Shown: positions 9,094-18,267, counted from the stretch's first letter. The stretch is 64,000 nucleotides of DNA from Cereibacter_A azotoformans (GCF_003050905.1 NZ_QAOT01000015.1), one strand, 5' to 3'. Translations and numbers: made by a program. The notes: generated from the letters alone by a model not told the origin.

Positions 9094-9984
9094 TCAGGCG
9101 GTCAGGCCCTGCGGCTCGGGCAGGCCGTTCGCGCGGCAGCAGGCGGTCAGCGTGTTGGCTAGCAGGCAGGCGATCGTCATCGGCCCCACCCCGCCCGGAA
9201 CCGGCGTGATGGCCCCGGCCACCTCGGCCGCCGAGGCATGATCCACATCGCCCACGAGCTTCGTCTTGCCGTCGCGCTCGATGCGGTTGATCCCCACGTC
9301 GATGACGGTGGCACCCGGCTTCACGAAGTCGCCGGTGATCATCTCGGGCCGGCCCACGGCCGCCACGAGGATGTCGGCGCCCCGGCAGACGGCCGCGAGA
9401 TCCTTCGTGCGCGAATGGGCGATCGTGACCGTGCAGCTGTCGCCCAGCAGCAGTTGCGCCATCGGCTTGCCGACGATGTTCGACCGCCCCACCACCACGG
9501 CGTTCATCCCCGAGAGATTGCCCAGATGGTCGCGCAGCATCATCAGGCAGCCGAGCGGCGTGCAGGGGACCATGCTCTTCTGCCCCGTCCCGAGGCGGCC
9601 CACGTTCGAGATGTGGAACCCGTCCACGTCCTTGGCCGGGTCCAGCGCGTTGATCACGAGGTCCGAGTTCAGATGCGGCGGAAGCGGCAGTTGCACCAGA
9701 ATGCCGTGCACCTGAGGATCGCGGTTCAGCCGGTCGATCAGCGCCAGCAGCTCGGCCTCGGAGGTCTCGGCGGGCAAACGGTGCTCGAACGAGGCCATGC
9801 CCACCTCGACCGTCTGCTTGCCCTTGGCGCCGACATAGACCTGACTGGCCGGATCCTCGCCCACGAGAACGACGGCGAGGCCCGGCACGAGGCCGTGATC
9901 GGCCTTCAGCCGCGCCACATGGTCCGCCACCTGCGCGCGCACGCCCGCCGCAAAGGCCTTGCCGTCGATCCGCTTCGCCGTCAT
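9094..9984 (-). CDS. folD: Bifunctional methylene-tetrahydrofolate dehydrogenase/cyclohydrolase FolD
   Basis: Interconverts 5,10-methylene-, methenyl- and 10-formyl-tetrahydrofolate using NADP+. The 296 residues match the family length. Motifs are VGEDPASQVYVGAKGK with the catalytic Lys, VQLPLPPHLN, and VVVGRSNIVGKPMA for NADP binding, then DVGINR and the C-terminal PGGVGPMTIA. Its ATG overlaps the stop of the preceding chorismate mutase gene by four bases (ATGA), so the two are translationally coupled. With fhs upstream it makes up the C1-tetrahydrofolate pathway. Confidence 0.97.
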   Translation of the reverse strand: MTAKRIDGKAFAAGVRAQVADHVARLKADHGLVPGLAVVLVGEDPASQVYVGAKGKQTVEVGMASFEHRLPAETSEAELLALIDRLNRDPQVHGILVQLPLPPHLNSDLVINALDPAKDVDGFHISNVGRLGTGQKSMVPCTPLGCLMMLRDHLGNLSGMNAVVVGRSNIVGKPMAQLLLGDSCTVTIAHSRTKDLAAVCRGADILVAAVGRPEMITGDFVKPGATVIDVGINRIERDGKTKLVGDVDHASAAEVAGAITPVPGGVGPMTIACLLANTLTACCRANGLPEPQGLTA

Positions 9985-10298
9985 TCCGTCCCCTCCTGCG
10001 GGGCGTCGGGCCCCAGAACCTCTTCCTCGCGCGCGATCGACCAGTCGATCAGGATCCGCCAGAGCGTCTCGATCAGCGCCGGATCCAGTCCTTCGGCCAT
10101 GGCGCGCACACGCACGTTGCGCACCACCTCCTCGACGCGCGACTCGATGCGCGCGGGCAGGCCGATGTCGGTCTTGATCTCGGCGGCACGGTCGATGTAG
10201 CCCGCGCGCTGCGCCATGAGCCCGACGATCTGGGCGTCGAGCGCGTCGATCATCGCGCGCAGGTCTTCCATCGAATGGCAGTCTTCCGGGGCTCGCAC
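9981..10298 (-). CDS. Chorismate mutase, PchB/AroQ type
   Basis: Small all-helical AroQ-class chorismate mutase of 105 residues. I choose the GTG at 10298 because the protein then begins RAPEDCHSMEDLRAMIDALD, matching the PEDC start of PchB-like enzymes; the ATG at 10271 is an alternative. Conserved features are IDALDAQIVGLMAQRAGYID and the C-terminal helix LIDWSIAREEE. Family members convert chorismate to prephenate, and PchB itself cleaves isochorismate to salicylate. Sequence alone does not separate the two, but no siderophore genes are nearby. It sits between fhs and folD. Confidence 0.85.
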   Translation of the reverse strand: MRAPEDCHSMEDLRAMIDALDAQIVGLMAQRAGYIDRAAEIKTDIGLPARIESRVEEVVRNVRVRAMAEGLDPALIETLWRILIDWSIAREEEVLGPDAPQEGTE

Positions 10299-10372
10299 CT
10301 TGGTCCTCGCTTCTGGGTCCGGTCCCCGTTTCAGATACGGGGCATCCGAGGTCAAGGGGGCGAAACGCGCCG

Positions 10373-12046
10373 TCAGAAGAGGCCCTCGATCCGTCCCTCG
10401 CCGTTCAGGCGGATCACTTCCGCGGCGGGCTCGCGCGGCAGGCCCGGCATCGTGCGGATCTCGCCGCAGATGGCCACCACGAACCCGGCCCCGGCCGACA
10501 GCCTCACCTCGCGGATCGGCACCGAATGGCCCTCGGGGGCACCGCGGATCGCGGCGTCGGTCGTGAAGCTGTATTGCGTCTTGGCCATGCATACCGGCAG
10601 CGCCCCGTAACCCGCGTCCTCCCAGGCCCGCAACTGATCGCGGATCACATGGTCGGCAATCACGTCATGTGCGTGATAGATGCGCCGGGCGACGGTCTCC
10701 ATCTTCTCGAAAAGCGGCATCTCGTCGGGATAGAGCGGCGCGAACATCGAAGGCGTCTCGGCCAGCTGCACGACCTTGCGCGCCAGATCCTCGATCCCGG
10801 CCGAGCCGTCGGCCCAGTGACGGCAGAGGATCGCCTCGGCCCCCTGCCCCGCCGCATAGGCGCGGACGGCCTCGATCTCGGCCTCGGTATCGGTGGTGAA
10901 GTGGTTGATCGCCACCACGACCGGCACGCCGAAGCCCTTCACATTGGCGATATGGCGGCCGAGGTTCGCGCAGCCGCGCTTCAGCGCCGCGACATCCTCG
11001 CGCCCCAGATCCTCGCGCGCGACACCGCCGTTCATCTTGAGCGCCCGCACCGTCGCGACCACCACCGCGGCCGAGGGCTTCAGCCCCGCCTTGCGGCACT
11101 TGATGTCGAAGAACTTCTCGGCCCCGAGGTCGGCCCCGAACCCCGCCTCGGTCACCACATAGTCGGCGAGCTTCAGCGCCGTCCGCGTGGCGATGACGGA
11201 ATTGCAGCCGTGGGCGATGTTGGCGAAGGGCCCGCCGTGCACGAAGGCCGGATTGTTCTCGATCGTCTGCACGAGGTTCGGCTGCATCGCATCCTTGAGC
11301 AGCACCGCCATCGCACCATCCGCCTTCAGGTCGCGGCAGAAGACCGGGCTGCGGTCGCGCCGGTAGCCCACCACGATGTCGCCCAGCCGCCGTTCGAGAT
11401 CCTCGAGATCCTCGGCGAGGCAGAGGATCGCCATGACCTCCGAGGCCACCGTGATGTCGAACCCCGTCTGACGGGGAAAGCCGTTCGAGACCCCGCCGAG
11501 GTTCACCACCATGTCGCGCAAGGCCCGGTCGTTCATGTCCATCACCCGCCGCCAGGTGATGCGCCGGGCATCGAGGCCCAGATCGTTGCCCCAGTAGATG
11601 TGGTTGTCGATCATGGCCGACAGCAGGTTGTGGGCCGAGGTGATCGCGTGGAAATCCCCGGTGAAATGGAGGTTCATGTCCTCCATCGGCACCACCTGCG
11701 ACCGCCCGCCGCCCGCCGCTCCGCCCTTCATGCCGAAGTTGGGGCCGAGCGACGCCTCGCGAATGCAGATGACCGCCCGCTTGCCGATCCGGTTCAGCCC
11801 GTCGCCGAGGCCGACCGTCGTCGTGGTCTTGCCCTCACCCGCGGGTGTCGGATTGATCGCGGTGACGAGGATCAGCTTGCCGTCCGGCCGGTCGGCAAGC
11901 CCGCGGATGAAGCCCTGCGAGACCTTGGCCTTGTCGTGGCCATAGGGGATCAGATCCCCCGACGGAATGCCGAGACGCGCCCCGATCTCCTGGATCGGCA
12001 GCTTGTTCGCCGCGCGGGCGATCTCGATATCGCTCTGGAATGTCAT
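10373..12046 (-). CDS. fhs: Formate-tetrahydrofolate ligase
   Basis: ATP-dependent ligase that makes 10-formyltetrahydrofolate from formate. The protein has 557 residues, the usual size, from the ATG at 12046, which has an AGGGAGAGGG ribosome-binding site. Conserved sequence starts soon after (SDIEIARAA). Motifs are TPAGEGKTTTTVGL (P-loop), REASLGPNFGMKGGAAGGG, FTGDFHAITSAHNL, ENNPAFVHGGPFANIAHG and the C-terminal GFVVAICGEIRTMPGLP. The chorismate mutase gene begins 74 bp downstream and folD follows, so this is the first gene of a one-carbon operon. Confidence 0.97.
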   Translation of the reverse strand: MTFQSDIEIARAANKLPIQEIGARLGIPSGDLIPYGHDKAKVSQGFIRGLADRPDGKLILVTAINPTPAGEGKTTTTVGLGDGLNRIGKRAVICIREASLGPNFGMKGGAAGGGRSQVVPMEDMNLHFTGDFHAITSAHNLLSAMIDNHIYWGNDLGLDARRITWRRVMDMNDRALRDMVVNLGGVSNGFPRQTGFDITVASEVMAILCLAEDLEDLERRLGDIVVGYRRDRSPVFCRDLKADGAMAVLLKDAMQPNLVQTIENNPAFVHGGPFANIAHGCNSVIATRTALKLADYVVTEAGFGADLGAEKFFDIKCRKAGLKPSAAVVVATVRALKMNGGVAREDLGREDVAALKRGCANLGRHIANVKGFGVPVVVAINHFTTDTEAEIEAVRAYAAGQGAEAILCRHWADGSAGIEDLARKVVQLAETPSMFAPLYPDEMPLFEKMETVARRIYHAHDVIADHVIRDQLRAWEDAGYGALPVCMAKTQYSFTTDAAIRGAPEGHSVPIREVRLSAGAGFVVAICGEIRTMPGLPREPAAEVIRLNGEGRIEGLF

Positions 12047-12126
12047 GCCCTCTCCCTCATGCCCTGTCGGACGTCTCCCCTCCATCCATCTAGCGCCCGT
12101 CAGGATGAAGGTCGAGGCGGCCGGCG

Positions 12127-12756
12127 CTAGGCCGTTCGTCGGAGATGGGCGATGGCCTGGATGAGGCAGAGCGCAAAAGCCAACTCGAGCACCTCCTCGA
12201 TCCGGCCGGCCCGCAGGCCGATCTCGCGCGGCACGTCGATGCCGAACGGGGCGAGCTTGCGGTCGAGCCCGTCGATCGTCTTGGCGATGGTCACGAGCGC
12301 AAGCCCGACGAACACCCACAGCGCGCCCGGCTCGAGGCGGGGGAGCCGCGACAGCCAGTCCGACAGGTTGCGGCGCAGGAACCGCACCAGGACAACAAGG
12401 ATCAGCAGGAGCACGAGGGCACCCACCAGCTTGTCCTCCCATCCGCCGGGGCTGGTGTAGGTGCGGAGCTTCAGGAGCCCCTGGTCGGTCAGACGCTTGT
12501 CGAAGTCCAGTTCGCGTGCCGCCATCAGCAGAAGCGCCGCGGGCACATGCCAGCCGCCAAGTCCGCGGCGCAGCCCCTGCTTGACGAACCACAGCAGGAT
12601 GGCGGCCGCGAACAGGATCACGGTCAGCCGCTCGACGCCGTGCCCCTCCTTGAAGAAGAGATTGAGATCGTCGAGAAAGATCAGATCCCCGAGCAACAAC
12701 GCAAGCGTGAGGGTGACGCTTGCGGCAAGGACGGGAACCGGCTGGAAGGTCATCAT
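12127..12756 (-). CDS. Unrecognised multi-pass membrane protein
   Basis: I do not recognise this family. From the ATG at 12756 (one of two adjacent Met codons) the product is 209 residues with about five hydrophobic segments: residues 9-28, 43-62, 108-128, 147-165 and 185-203. Between the second and third lies a polar stretch, AARELDFDKRLTD, that looks conserved and could be functional. A TTG at 12876 would add 40 poorly conserved residues, and I prefer the shorter form, although no ribosome-binding site supports it. It follows the Tam-like gene on the same strand. Confidence 0.6.
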   Translation of the reverse strand: MMTFQPVPVLAASVTLTLALLLGDLIFLDDLNLFFKEGHGVERLTVILFAAAILLWFVKQGLRRGLGGWHVPAALLLMAARELDFDKRLTDQGLLKLRTYTSPGGWEDKLVGALVLLLILVVLVRFLRRNLSDWLSRLPRLEPGALWVFVGLALVTIAKTIDGLDRKLAPFGIDVPREIGLRAGRIEEVLELAFALCLIQAIAHLRRTA

Positions 12757-12887
12757 GTCGGCTGTGCCACTGAATTGATGGAAACGCCGCAAGGGTCGAA
12801 ACTGCGGGCCCTCCTGTGAAGCACGGAACCCCCGAAAGGACAAGCCGGAGAGCAGCCCGAGGCGCTTGCGTCGCAAGCGCAGCCCCT

Positions 12888-13679
12888 TCAGTCCGGGCGG
12901 GTCATCACGAAGAAGCAGCGCCGGAAGGTAAAGAGCACGCTGCCGTCCGGCCGCAGGGGATAGGCGGCCGCGAGCGAGCTTTCATAGGCCGCGACGAAGG
13001 CCGATGCCTCATCCGCCGCAAGCCGCGCGAGGAAGGGCCGCATTGCGGTCGATTCCGTGAAACGCCGGACGGGATGCGCGCCGGGGGTGGGCTCGAGGTG
13101 CTGGATGAACTCCGTCTCCCAGGCTTGCACCTCGCCGAAGGGGCAGAGCAGTTCCCAGTAATGCGCCGCGGGTGCGACAGGATGGGCATCCTCGAGCGTG
13201 AAGCGGTCGGGGAACATGGCCGCCGCGATGTCGCGCAGGAACCGATGCGAGGGCGCGCCATACTGGCGGGGCATCTGCACCGCAAGCGAGCCGCCGGGTG
13301 CAAGCATGGCCGCAAGGCGCGGCATCAGCCGGTCGTGGTCGCCCAGCCACTGGAGGGCCGCGTTCGAGAAGATCAGGGCCGGCGCCTCGTCCGGTGTCCA
13401 CTCGGCTATGTCGGCCTTGACGAGTGCGCTGTAGGCGCCCGACTGCCCGGCCGCGGCCATCATGGCGGGAGAAGCATCGACGCCGACAAGCCGACGGTCC
13501 GGGAAACGCGACGCCAGCGCCGGTCCGACCGCCCCACCCCCACAACCAAGATCCACCACGCAGCCCATCGGCAAGGCCGGGATACGGGCCAGAAGATCCA
13601 GCGCGGGCCTCAGACGCAAACCCCGAAACCTGGCGTAGGTTTCGGGGTTCCAGTCGCTTATGTCGTTGGCCTCAGACAG
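12888..13679 (-). CDS. tam: Trans-aconitate 2-methyltransferase-like SAM enzyme
   Basis: SAM-dependent methyltransferase resembling Tam, which methylates trans-aconitate. Motif I is VVDLGCGGGAVGPALA; FSNAALQWLGDHDRL and LAPGGSLAVQMPRQ follow, and the C-terminal YPLRPDGSVLFTFRR fits Tam. The start is unclear. The codon where E. coli Tam has its initiator Met (before SDWNP) is ATA here. The nearest in-frame candidate upstream is a CTG at 13679, overlapping the ftsH stop, and an ATG triplet lies at 13775 inside ftsH. I use the CTG as a compromise, giving 263 residues. It lies directly behind ftsH. Confidence 0.8.
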   Translation of the reverse strand: MSEANDISDWNPETYARFRGLRLRPALDLLARIPALPMGCVVDLGCGGGAVGPALASRFPDRRLVGVDASPAMMAAAGQSGAYSALVKADIAEWTPDEAPALIFSNAALQWLGDHDRLMPRLAAMLAPGGSLAVQMPRQYGAPSHRFLRDIAAAMFPDRFTLEDAHPVAPAAHYWELLCPFGEVQAWETEFIQHLEPTPGAHPVRRFTESTAMRPFLARLAADEASAFVAAYESSLAAAYPLRPDGSVLFTFRRCFFVMTRPD

Positions 13680-15573
13680 AGGGCTCGAGGCCGCCGTCGG
13701 CCTTGATGACCTTGGGCCGGGTCTTGGGGATCGCGGCGATCGAGCCGCCGCCCACCGGACGATCGGCATCATCATCCGAGTCGATCGACTCGCCCGCGAT
13801 GACGCGGCGGATCTGGTCGCCGGTCAGGGTCTCATACTCCAGAAGGCCCTTGGCCAGACGTTCGAATTCTTCCGACTTCTCGGTGAGAATCCGGTAGGCG
13901 GTCTGGTAGCCCTCGTCGATCAGACGCTTCACCTCGGCCTCGATCATCTTCTTGGTCTCGGCCGAGACCGAGAAGCCCGCGGTGTTGCCCTGATAGCCCT
14001 CATGCGCCTCGGCATAGTCGATGTTGCCCACGACGTCCGACATGCCCCAGCGCATGACCATGGCGCGAGCCAGGGCCGACGCCTGCTGGATGTCGCCCGC
14101 CGGGCCCGACGACACGGCCTCCTCGCCGTATTTCAGGATCTCGGCGGCCTTGCCCGCCATGGTCATGGCGATCTTCTGCTTGCCTTCGTCCTTGTGCATG
14201 TTCAGCCGGTCCATCTCGGGCAGGCTGACCACCATGCCGAGTGCACCGCCCCGCGGGATGATCGTCGCCTTGTAGACCGGATCGCACTTGGGAAGGTTCA
14301 TGCCGACGATGGCATGGCCCGCCTCGTGATAGGCGGTCTTTTCCTTCTGGTCGGCCGTCAGCACCATCGAGCGCCGCTCGGCCCCCATCATCACCTTGTC
14401 CTTGGCGTTCTCGAAATCGTCCATCGTGACGAAGCGGCGGCCAACGCGAGCGGCCAGAAGCGCCGCCTCGTTCACCAGGTTCATCAGATCCGCCCCCGAG
14501 AAGCCCGGCGTGCCGCGGGCGATCAGGCGCAGGTCCACGTTCGGGCCCAGCGGCACCTTGCGGGCATGGACGCCCAGGATCTTCTCGCGGCCCTTGATGT
14601 CGGGGTTCGGCACATGAATCGTGCGGTCGAAGCGACCGGGACGCAGCAGCGCCGGGTCGAGCACGTCCTTGCGGTTGGTCGCCGCGACGATGATCACGCC
14701 CTCGTTGGCCTCGAACCCGTCCATCTCGACCAGAAGCTGGTTCAGCGTCTGCTCGCGCTCGTCGTTGCCGCCGCCGATCCCCACACCGCGCGCACGGCCC
14801 ACGGCGTCGATCTCGTCGATGAAGACGATACAGGGCGCGTTCTTCTTGGCCTGCTCGAACATGTCACGGACGCGGGACGCACCCACACCCACGAACATCT
14901 CGACGAAGTCCGAGCCCGAGATGGTGAAGAAGGGCACCCCGGCCTCGCCTGCGATGGCGCGCGCCAGCAGGGTCTTACCCGTGCCGGGCGGGCCCACGAG
15001 CAGCGCGCCCTTGGGGATCTTGCCTCCGAGACGGCTGAACTTCTGCGGATTGCGCAGGAATTCGACAATCTCTTCCAGTTCTTCCTTGGCCTCGTCGATG
15101 CCGGCCACGTCGTCGAAGGTGACGCGGCCCTGCTTTTCGGTCAGGAGCTTGGCCCGGCTCTTGCCGAAGCCCATGGCGCCACCACGCCCGCCGCCCTGCA
15201 TCCGGTTCATGAAGAAAATCCAGATGCCGATCAGCACGAGGAACGGCAGCCAGAGCGAGATCAGCGAGAAGAATCCCGACTGCTCCTGCGCCTCGGCGCG
15301 GACTTCCACGCCCTGATTGATCAGACGGTCGGTGATCTCTTCGCCCTGCGGCTTGATCGCCACATATTGCGTGCCGTCCTTGCCGCGCACCATTACCCGT
15401 TCGCCGTCGAGCGTGACCGAGGAAACCTCGCCACCATCCACCCGGGCGATGAAATCGGAATAGGAGATGGTGCGCGAACTGCTGGTGGTCTGGCCGCCGC
15501 TGAACAGGTTGAACAGCGCCAGGATCAGCAGGAACAGGACCACCCAGAAAGCGATATTTCGCGCGTTGCCCAC
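13672..15573 (-). CDS. ftsH: ATP-dependent zinc metalloprotease FtsH
   Basis: Membrane-anchored AAA+ protease that degrades misfolded membrane proteins and selected regulators. The 633 residues show two membrane helices (about 6-25 and 104-124) flanking a periplasmic domain. The AAA module has Walker A GPPGTGKT (194-201), Walker B IVFIDEID (about 249-256) and the second region of homology RPGRFDR. The zinc site HEAGH is at 416-420. A Gly/Gly-Gly rich stretch follows the second helix. tilS lies upstream with a 78 bp gap on the same strand. Confidence 0.98.
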   Translation of the reverse strand: MGNARNIAFWVVLFLLILALFNLFSGGQTTSSSRTISYSDFIARVDGGEVSSVTLDGERVMVRGKDGTQYVAIKPQGEEITDRLINQGVEVRAEAQEQSGFFSLISLWLPFLVLIGIWIFFMNRMQGGGRGGAMGFGKSRAKLLTEKQGRVTFDDVAGIDEAKEELEEIVEFLRNPQKFSRLGGKIPKGALLVGPPGTGKTLLARAIAGEAGVPFFTISGSDFVEMFVGVGASRVRDMFEQAKKNAPCIVFIDEIDAVGRARGVGIGGGNDEREQTLNQLLVEMDGFEANEGVIIVAATNRKDVLDPALLRPGRFDRTIHVPNPDIKGREKILGVHARKVPLGPNVDLRLIARGTPGFSGADLMNLVNEAALLAARVGRRFVTMDDFENAKDKVMMGAERRSMVLTADQKEKTAYHEAGHAIVGMNLPKCDPVYKATIIPRGGALGMVVSLPEMDRLNMHKDEGKQKIAMTMAGKAAEILKYGEEAVSSGPAGDIQQASALARAMVMRWGMSDVVGNIDYAEAHEGYQGNTAGFSVSAETKKMIEAEVKRLIDEGYQTAYRILTEKSEEFERLAKGLLEYETLTGDQIRRVIAGESIDSDDDADRPVGGGSIAAIPKTRPKVIKADGGLEPSV

Positions 15574-15651
15574 AAATGTCTCCTTGCAGAGTCTCTCCGC
15601 GGGCCCGCCCGCAGGTCATTGCGGCTTAAGATAGACATAAGCGCGGACCGT

Positions 15652-16890
15652 TCAATGCGATAGTCGTGAAAGAAAGTCGCCATTTCGCAGGGGATCGGTC
15701 AGGGCGACCCATCCGTTCGGCCGGGCCGCGAGCGGGGCAGCCAGCAGATCCGGCCCCCGCCACACCCCCGGCGAGGCGAGCAGGCTGGCCCGGGGCATGT
15801 TCGTCGCACGCCAGCCGGGGCAGCGGTCAAGTCCGTCGGCGCCGAGGGCCCGGACCTCAAGCGGCTGATCGGAAATGTCTTCCTGCGGCGGACCTTGCAG
15901 CCGCCAGCGCCCGTCCCAGAGCGCCTCCACCGGGGCTGTCAGATCCCTCACCGCCTGCCATTCGCGCCCGATCCGCAGCCCGTCGCGTCGCCACACCAGC
16001 CGGCAGCCGTGGAGCGTCCGCCCCTTCCCCTGCCGCAGGTCCCGCATGAGCCGCGCCAGCGCCGGGCCGCGCGGGCCATATTCCGCCGATGCCACCCACT
16101 GAACGGCGCCTCGCAGCAGCCTCCGCAGGATCTCGTCGGGCAGATCGAGAACGCCGGGCGCCATCAGCACGTCCCCGCGGTCCACCCGCACGAGTGTCCG
16201 CGCCGCCTCGTGCAGTTGCGCATCGAGCGCCGCGCGCACCTCGGCCAGATGCCCCGCGACTTCGGCCAGACGTTCGGGGCCAAGGCCAAGGCCGGCAAGC
16301 CCCTGCATCGCCTGCCGCACCCGAACCCGGTCGAAGGCGCGATTCTCGTTGGACGGATCCTCGAACCAGGCCACCCCCCGGCGGCGCAGCTCCTCGCGCA
16401 GTTCCTCGCGCCCGATCCCCAGCAGGGGCCGCAGCCAGAGCATCCCCTCGGCCCGCCGCTCGGCCCGCATGGCGGCAAGCCCGTCCACCCCCGCCCCGCG
16501 CGCCAGCCGCATGAGGAAAGTCTCGGCCACATCGTCCCGCGTATGACCCAGCGCCACCGCATCAAGGTCCGCCCCCCGCGCCCATTCCGAGACAAGCCGC
16601 AGCCGCGCGCGTCGCGCCTGGTCCATCAGATTGCCGCGGCCGTCCCAGCCCTCCCAGCGGAGGATGTCGTGCGGCACGCCAAGGCGCGCGCAGACGCGGC
16701 CGACCTCGAGCGCCTCGGCGGCGGCCTCGGGGCGAAGCCCGTGATCCACCGTCACCGCGCGGGCCGCGATGCCCGCCTCGGCCGCAAGATGCAGGAGCGC
16801 CATCGAATCGCCCCCCCCGGAAACGGCGAGGCCCAGGGCGCGCACCTCACGCAGCCCCGGGCCCCTCAGGAACCGTTCAAGGATCGGCAT
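15652..16890 (-). CDS. tilS: tRNA(Ile)-lysidine synthetase TilS
   Basis: N-type ATP pyrophosphatase that converts C34 of tRNA-Ile(CAU) to lysidine, changing both codon and amino-acid identity. The PP-loop is AVSGGGDSMALLHLA (residues 22-36), followed by VDHGLRPEAAAEA, LGHTRDDVAETFLMRL and RPLLGIGREELREEL. The length of 412 is normal. Its ATG overlaps the cpoB stop by one base (TGATG), so it is coupled to the tol-pal operon, an arrangement common in this group of bacteria. Confidence 0.95.
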   Translation of the reverse strand: MPILERFLRGPGLREVRALGLAVSGGGDSMALLHLAAEAGIAARAVTVDHGLRPEAAAEALEVGRVCARLGVPHDILRWEGWDGRGNLMDQARRARLRLVSEWARGADLDAVALGHTRDDVAETFLMRLARGAGVDGLAAMRAERRAEGMLWLRPLLGIGREELREELRRRGVAWFEDPSNENRAFDRVRVRQAMQGLAGLGLGPERLAEVAGHLAEVRAALDAQLHEAARTLVRVDRGDVLMAPGVLDLPDEILRRLLRGAVQWVASAEYGPRGPALARLMRDLRQGKGRTLHGCRLVWRRDGLRIGREWQAVRDLTAPVEALWDGRWRLQGPPQEDISDQPLEVRALGADGLDRCPGWRATNMPRASLLASPGVWRGPDLLAAPLAARPNGWVALTDPLRNGDFLSRLSH

Positions 16891-17714
16891 CAGTTGCAGC
16901 CGAGCCCCTGCATCGCCGTGGCCGCCTCGGCCGCCGAGGGGCTGCCGGGGAAGCGGGTGCCGACCTCGGCCAGCGTCACGCAGGCCTCGGGCGTCTGGCG
17001 CAGGTCGCCGAGCGCGCGGCCGAGCTTCAGCAGCGCCTCGGGGGCGCGCGGCCCGTCCGGGTCGCCCGAAAAGCTCTCGAGATAGGCGCGGGCGGCATTC
17101 GCGGTCTCGCCGAGCTGCCTCAGCGCCTCTCCCCGCAGATAGTGCGCCTCGTAGGTCAGTTGGCCGCCCGTGTAGGTCTCGGCAAAGGCCTTAAAGAGGT
17201 CCGCGGCGGAGCGAAAGTCACCTTGACCGAGCACCTCCTGGGCCCGGTCGAAGTCGGCTTTCTCGTTGACGGCGAAGGTGCCGGCAGGATCGGCCGCCGG
17301 GGCCGGAGCGGGGGTTGCCACGGGCGCCGCGGAGGCCTGCCCGCCCAGGGGCGCGGTTTCTCCGAGGGCGCCGATGTCACAGCCGTCCTCAAGCTCGCAG
17401 ACCCGGAACTCCAGATCGCCCACCCGGTTCGTGCCGTCGCTGACCACGCGGTTGATCTTCAGCTCCAGCGCCTCGGCCTTGGCGGTGACCTGCGACAGCG
17501 CCGCCTCCATCGCATCCATGCGCTGAAGCGCCGAGCCGCCCGCCGCCCCCGAGGTCGCGGCGCCGGTCGAGACCAGCTCGCGTTTGAGATCGTTGAACTG
17601 GGCCTGAAGCGTGGACAGTTCGGCCTTGATGTCGGCCAGCGTCTGCGCGCGATCCTGCGCCGCCGCCGGAAGCGGCGCAAGCGCAAGCGCGGCGGCCAGG
17701 ATCAGGGTGCGCAT
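16890..17714 (-). CDS. cpoB: Tol-Pal system periplasmic protein CpoB (YbgF)
   Basis: Periplasmic protein linking Tol-Pal with cell-wall synthesis during division. From the ATG at 17714 it has 274 residues: a signal peptide of about 20 residues ending PAAAQ, an N-terminal coiled coil (about 25-95, heptads such as LKRELVSTGA), a Pro/Ala linker and a C-terminal TPR domain (about 150-270; DFDRAQEVLGQGDF and YEAHYLRGEALRQLGE). It starts four bases after the pal stop and ends on the tilS start, so it is firmly inside the operon. Confidence 0.93.
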   Translation of the reverse strand: MRTLILAAALALAPLPAAAQDRAQTLADIKAELSTLQAQFNDLKRELVSTGAATSGAAGGSALQRMDAMEAALSQVTAKAEALELKINRVVSDGTNRVGDLEFRVCELEDGCDIGALGETAPLGGQASAAPVATPAPAPAADPAGTFAVNEKADFDRAQEVLGQGDFRSAADLFKAFAETYTGGQLTYEAHYLRGEALRQLGETANAARAYLESFSGDPDGPRAPEALLKLGRALGDLRQTPEACVTLAEVGTRFPGSPSAAEAATAMQGLGCN

Positions 17715-17718
17715 GGGA

Positions 17719-18267
17719 TCAGACCCCCGCACCCATCGAGAGCACCGTCACCGCGCGGCGGTTCTTCGAGTAGCATTCCTCCGTCGAGCAGACCTCGACC
17801 GGGCGCTCCTTGCCGTAGGACACCGTCTTCATCCGCGAGGGCGCGATGCCCTTCGAGATCAGGTAGTCCTGCACCGCCGAGGCGCGCCGGGCGCCGAGGG
17901 CGAGGTTGTATTCCCGCGTGCCCTGCTCGTCGGCGTGGCCTTCGATGATGATGGCATAGTCGGCGTTCGCCATCAGCCACTGCGACTGCGTGTCGAGCGT
18001 GGCGCGCGCCGAGTCGTTCAGGGTGCTCTGGTCCACCAGGAAGAACACGCGGTCGCCCAGGGTCTGCTGGAAATAGGCGATCGAGCGCGGATCGCTCGGC
18101 CCGCCGAGACCCTGGCTGTCGATCCCGCCCGCGCCGTAGCCGCCCGCCCCGTAGCCGCCCGTGCCGCCGGCCCCACCGGCCCCGCCCGCGCCGTAGCGGT
18201 CCGGGTTGTTGCAGGCGGCAAGGCCCAGGGCCGCCAGGAGAATCAGGGCCTTCGGAAGATGGGTCAT
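17719..18267 (-). CDS. pal: Peptidoglycan-associated lipoprotein Pal
   Basis: Outer-membrane lipoprotein that anchors the envelope to peptidoglycan and is moved by Tol during constriction. It has 182 residues. The signal peptide ends in the lipobox LAAC (Cys19). A flexible linker of repeated GAGG/YGAGG units follows (about 27-50), then the OmpA-like domain with IIIEGHADEQGTREYNLALG and SYGKERPVEV. The start at 18267 is set by the signal peptide. It lies between tolB and cpoB with short gaps on the same strand. Confidence 0.97.
   Translation of the reverse strand: MTHLPKALILLAALGLAACNNPDRYGAGGAGGAGGTGGYGAGGYGAGGIDSQGLGGPSDPRSIAYFQQTLGDRVFFLVDQSTLNDSARATLDTQSQWLMANADYAIIIEGHADEQGTREYNLALGARRASAVQDYLISKGIAPSRMKTVSYGKERPVEVCSTEECYSKNRRAVTVLSMGAGV

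Noticed and set aside
12757..12876. TTG start that would extend the unrecognised membrane protein by 40 residues
   Set aside because: The extension is Arg-rich and lacks any hydrophobic or conserved sequence; the ATG pair at 12756/12753 directly precedes the first membrane helix.
12862..12880. Palindrome GCGCTTGC-gtc-GCAAGCGC after the Tam-like gene as a terminator
   Set aside because: The stem is real but short and followed by no T-run; it may equally be a chance GC palindrome, so I did not list it as a feature.
13660..15663. Plus-strand frame of 667 codons opposite ftsH
   Set aside because: Composition is that of a shadow frame; ftsH on the other strand is complete with all motifs.
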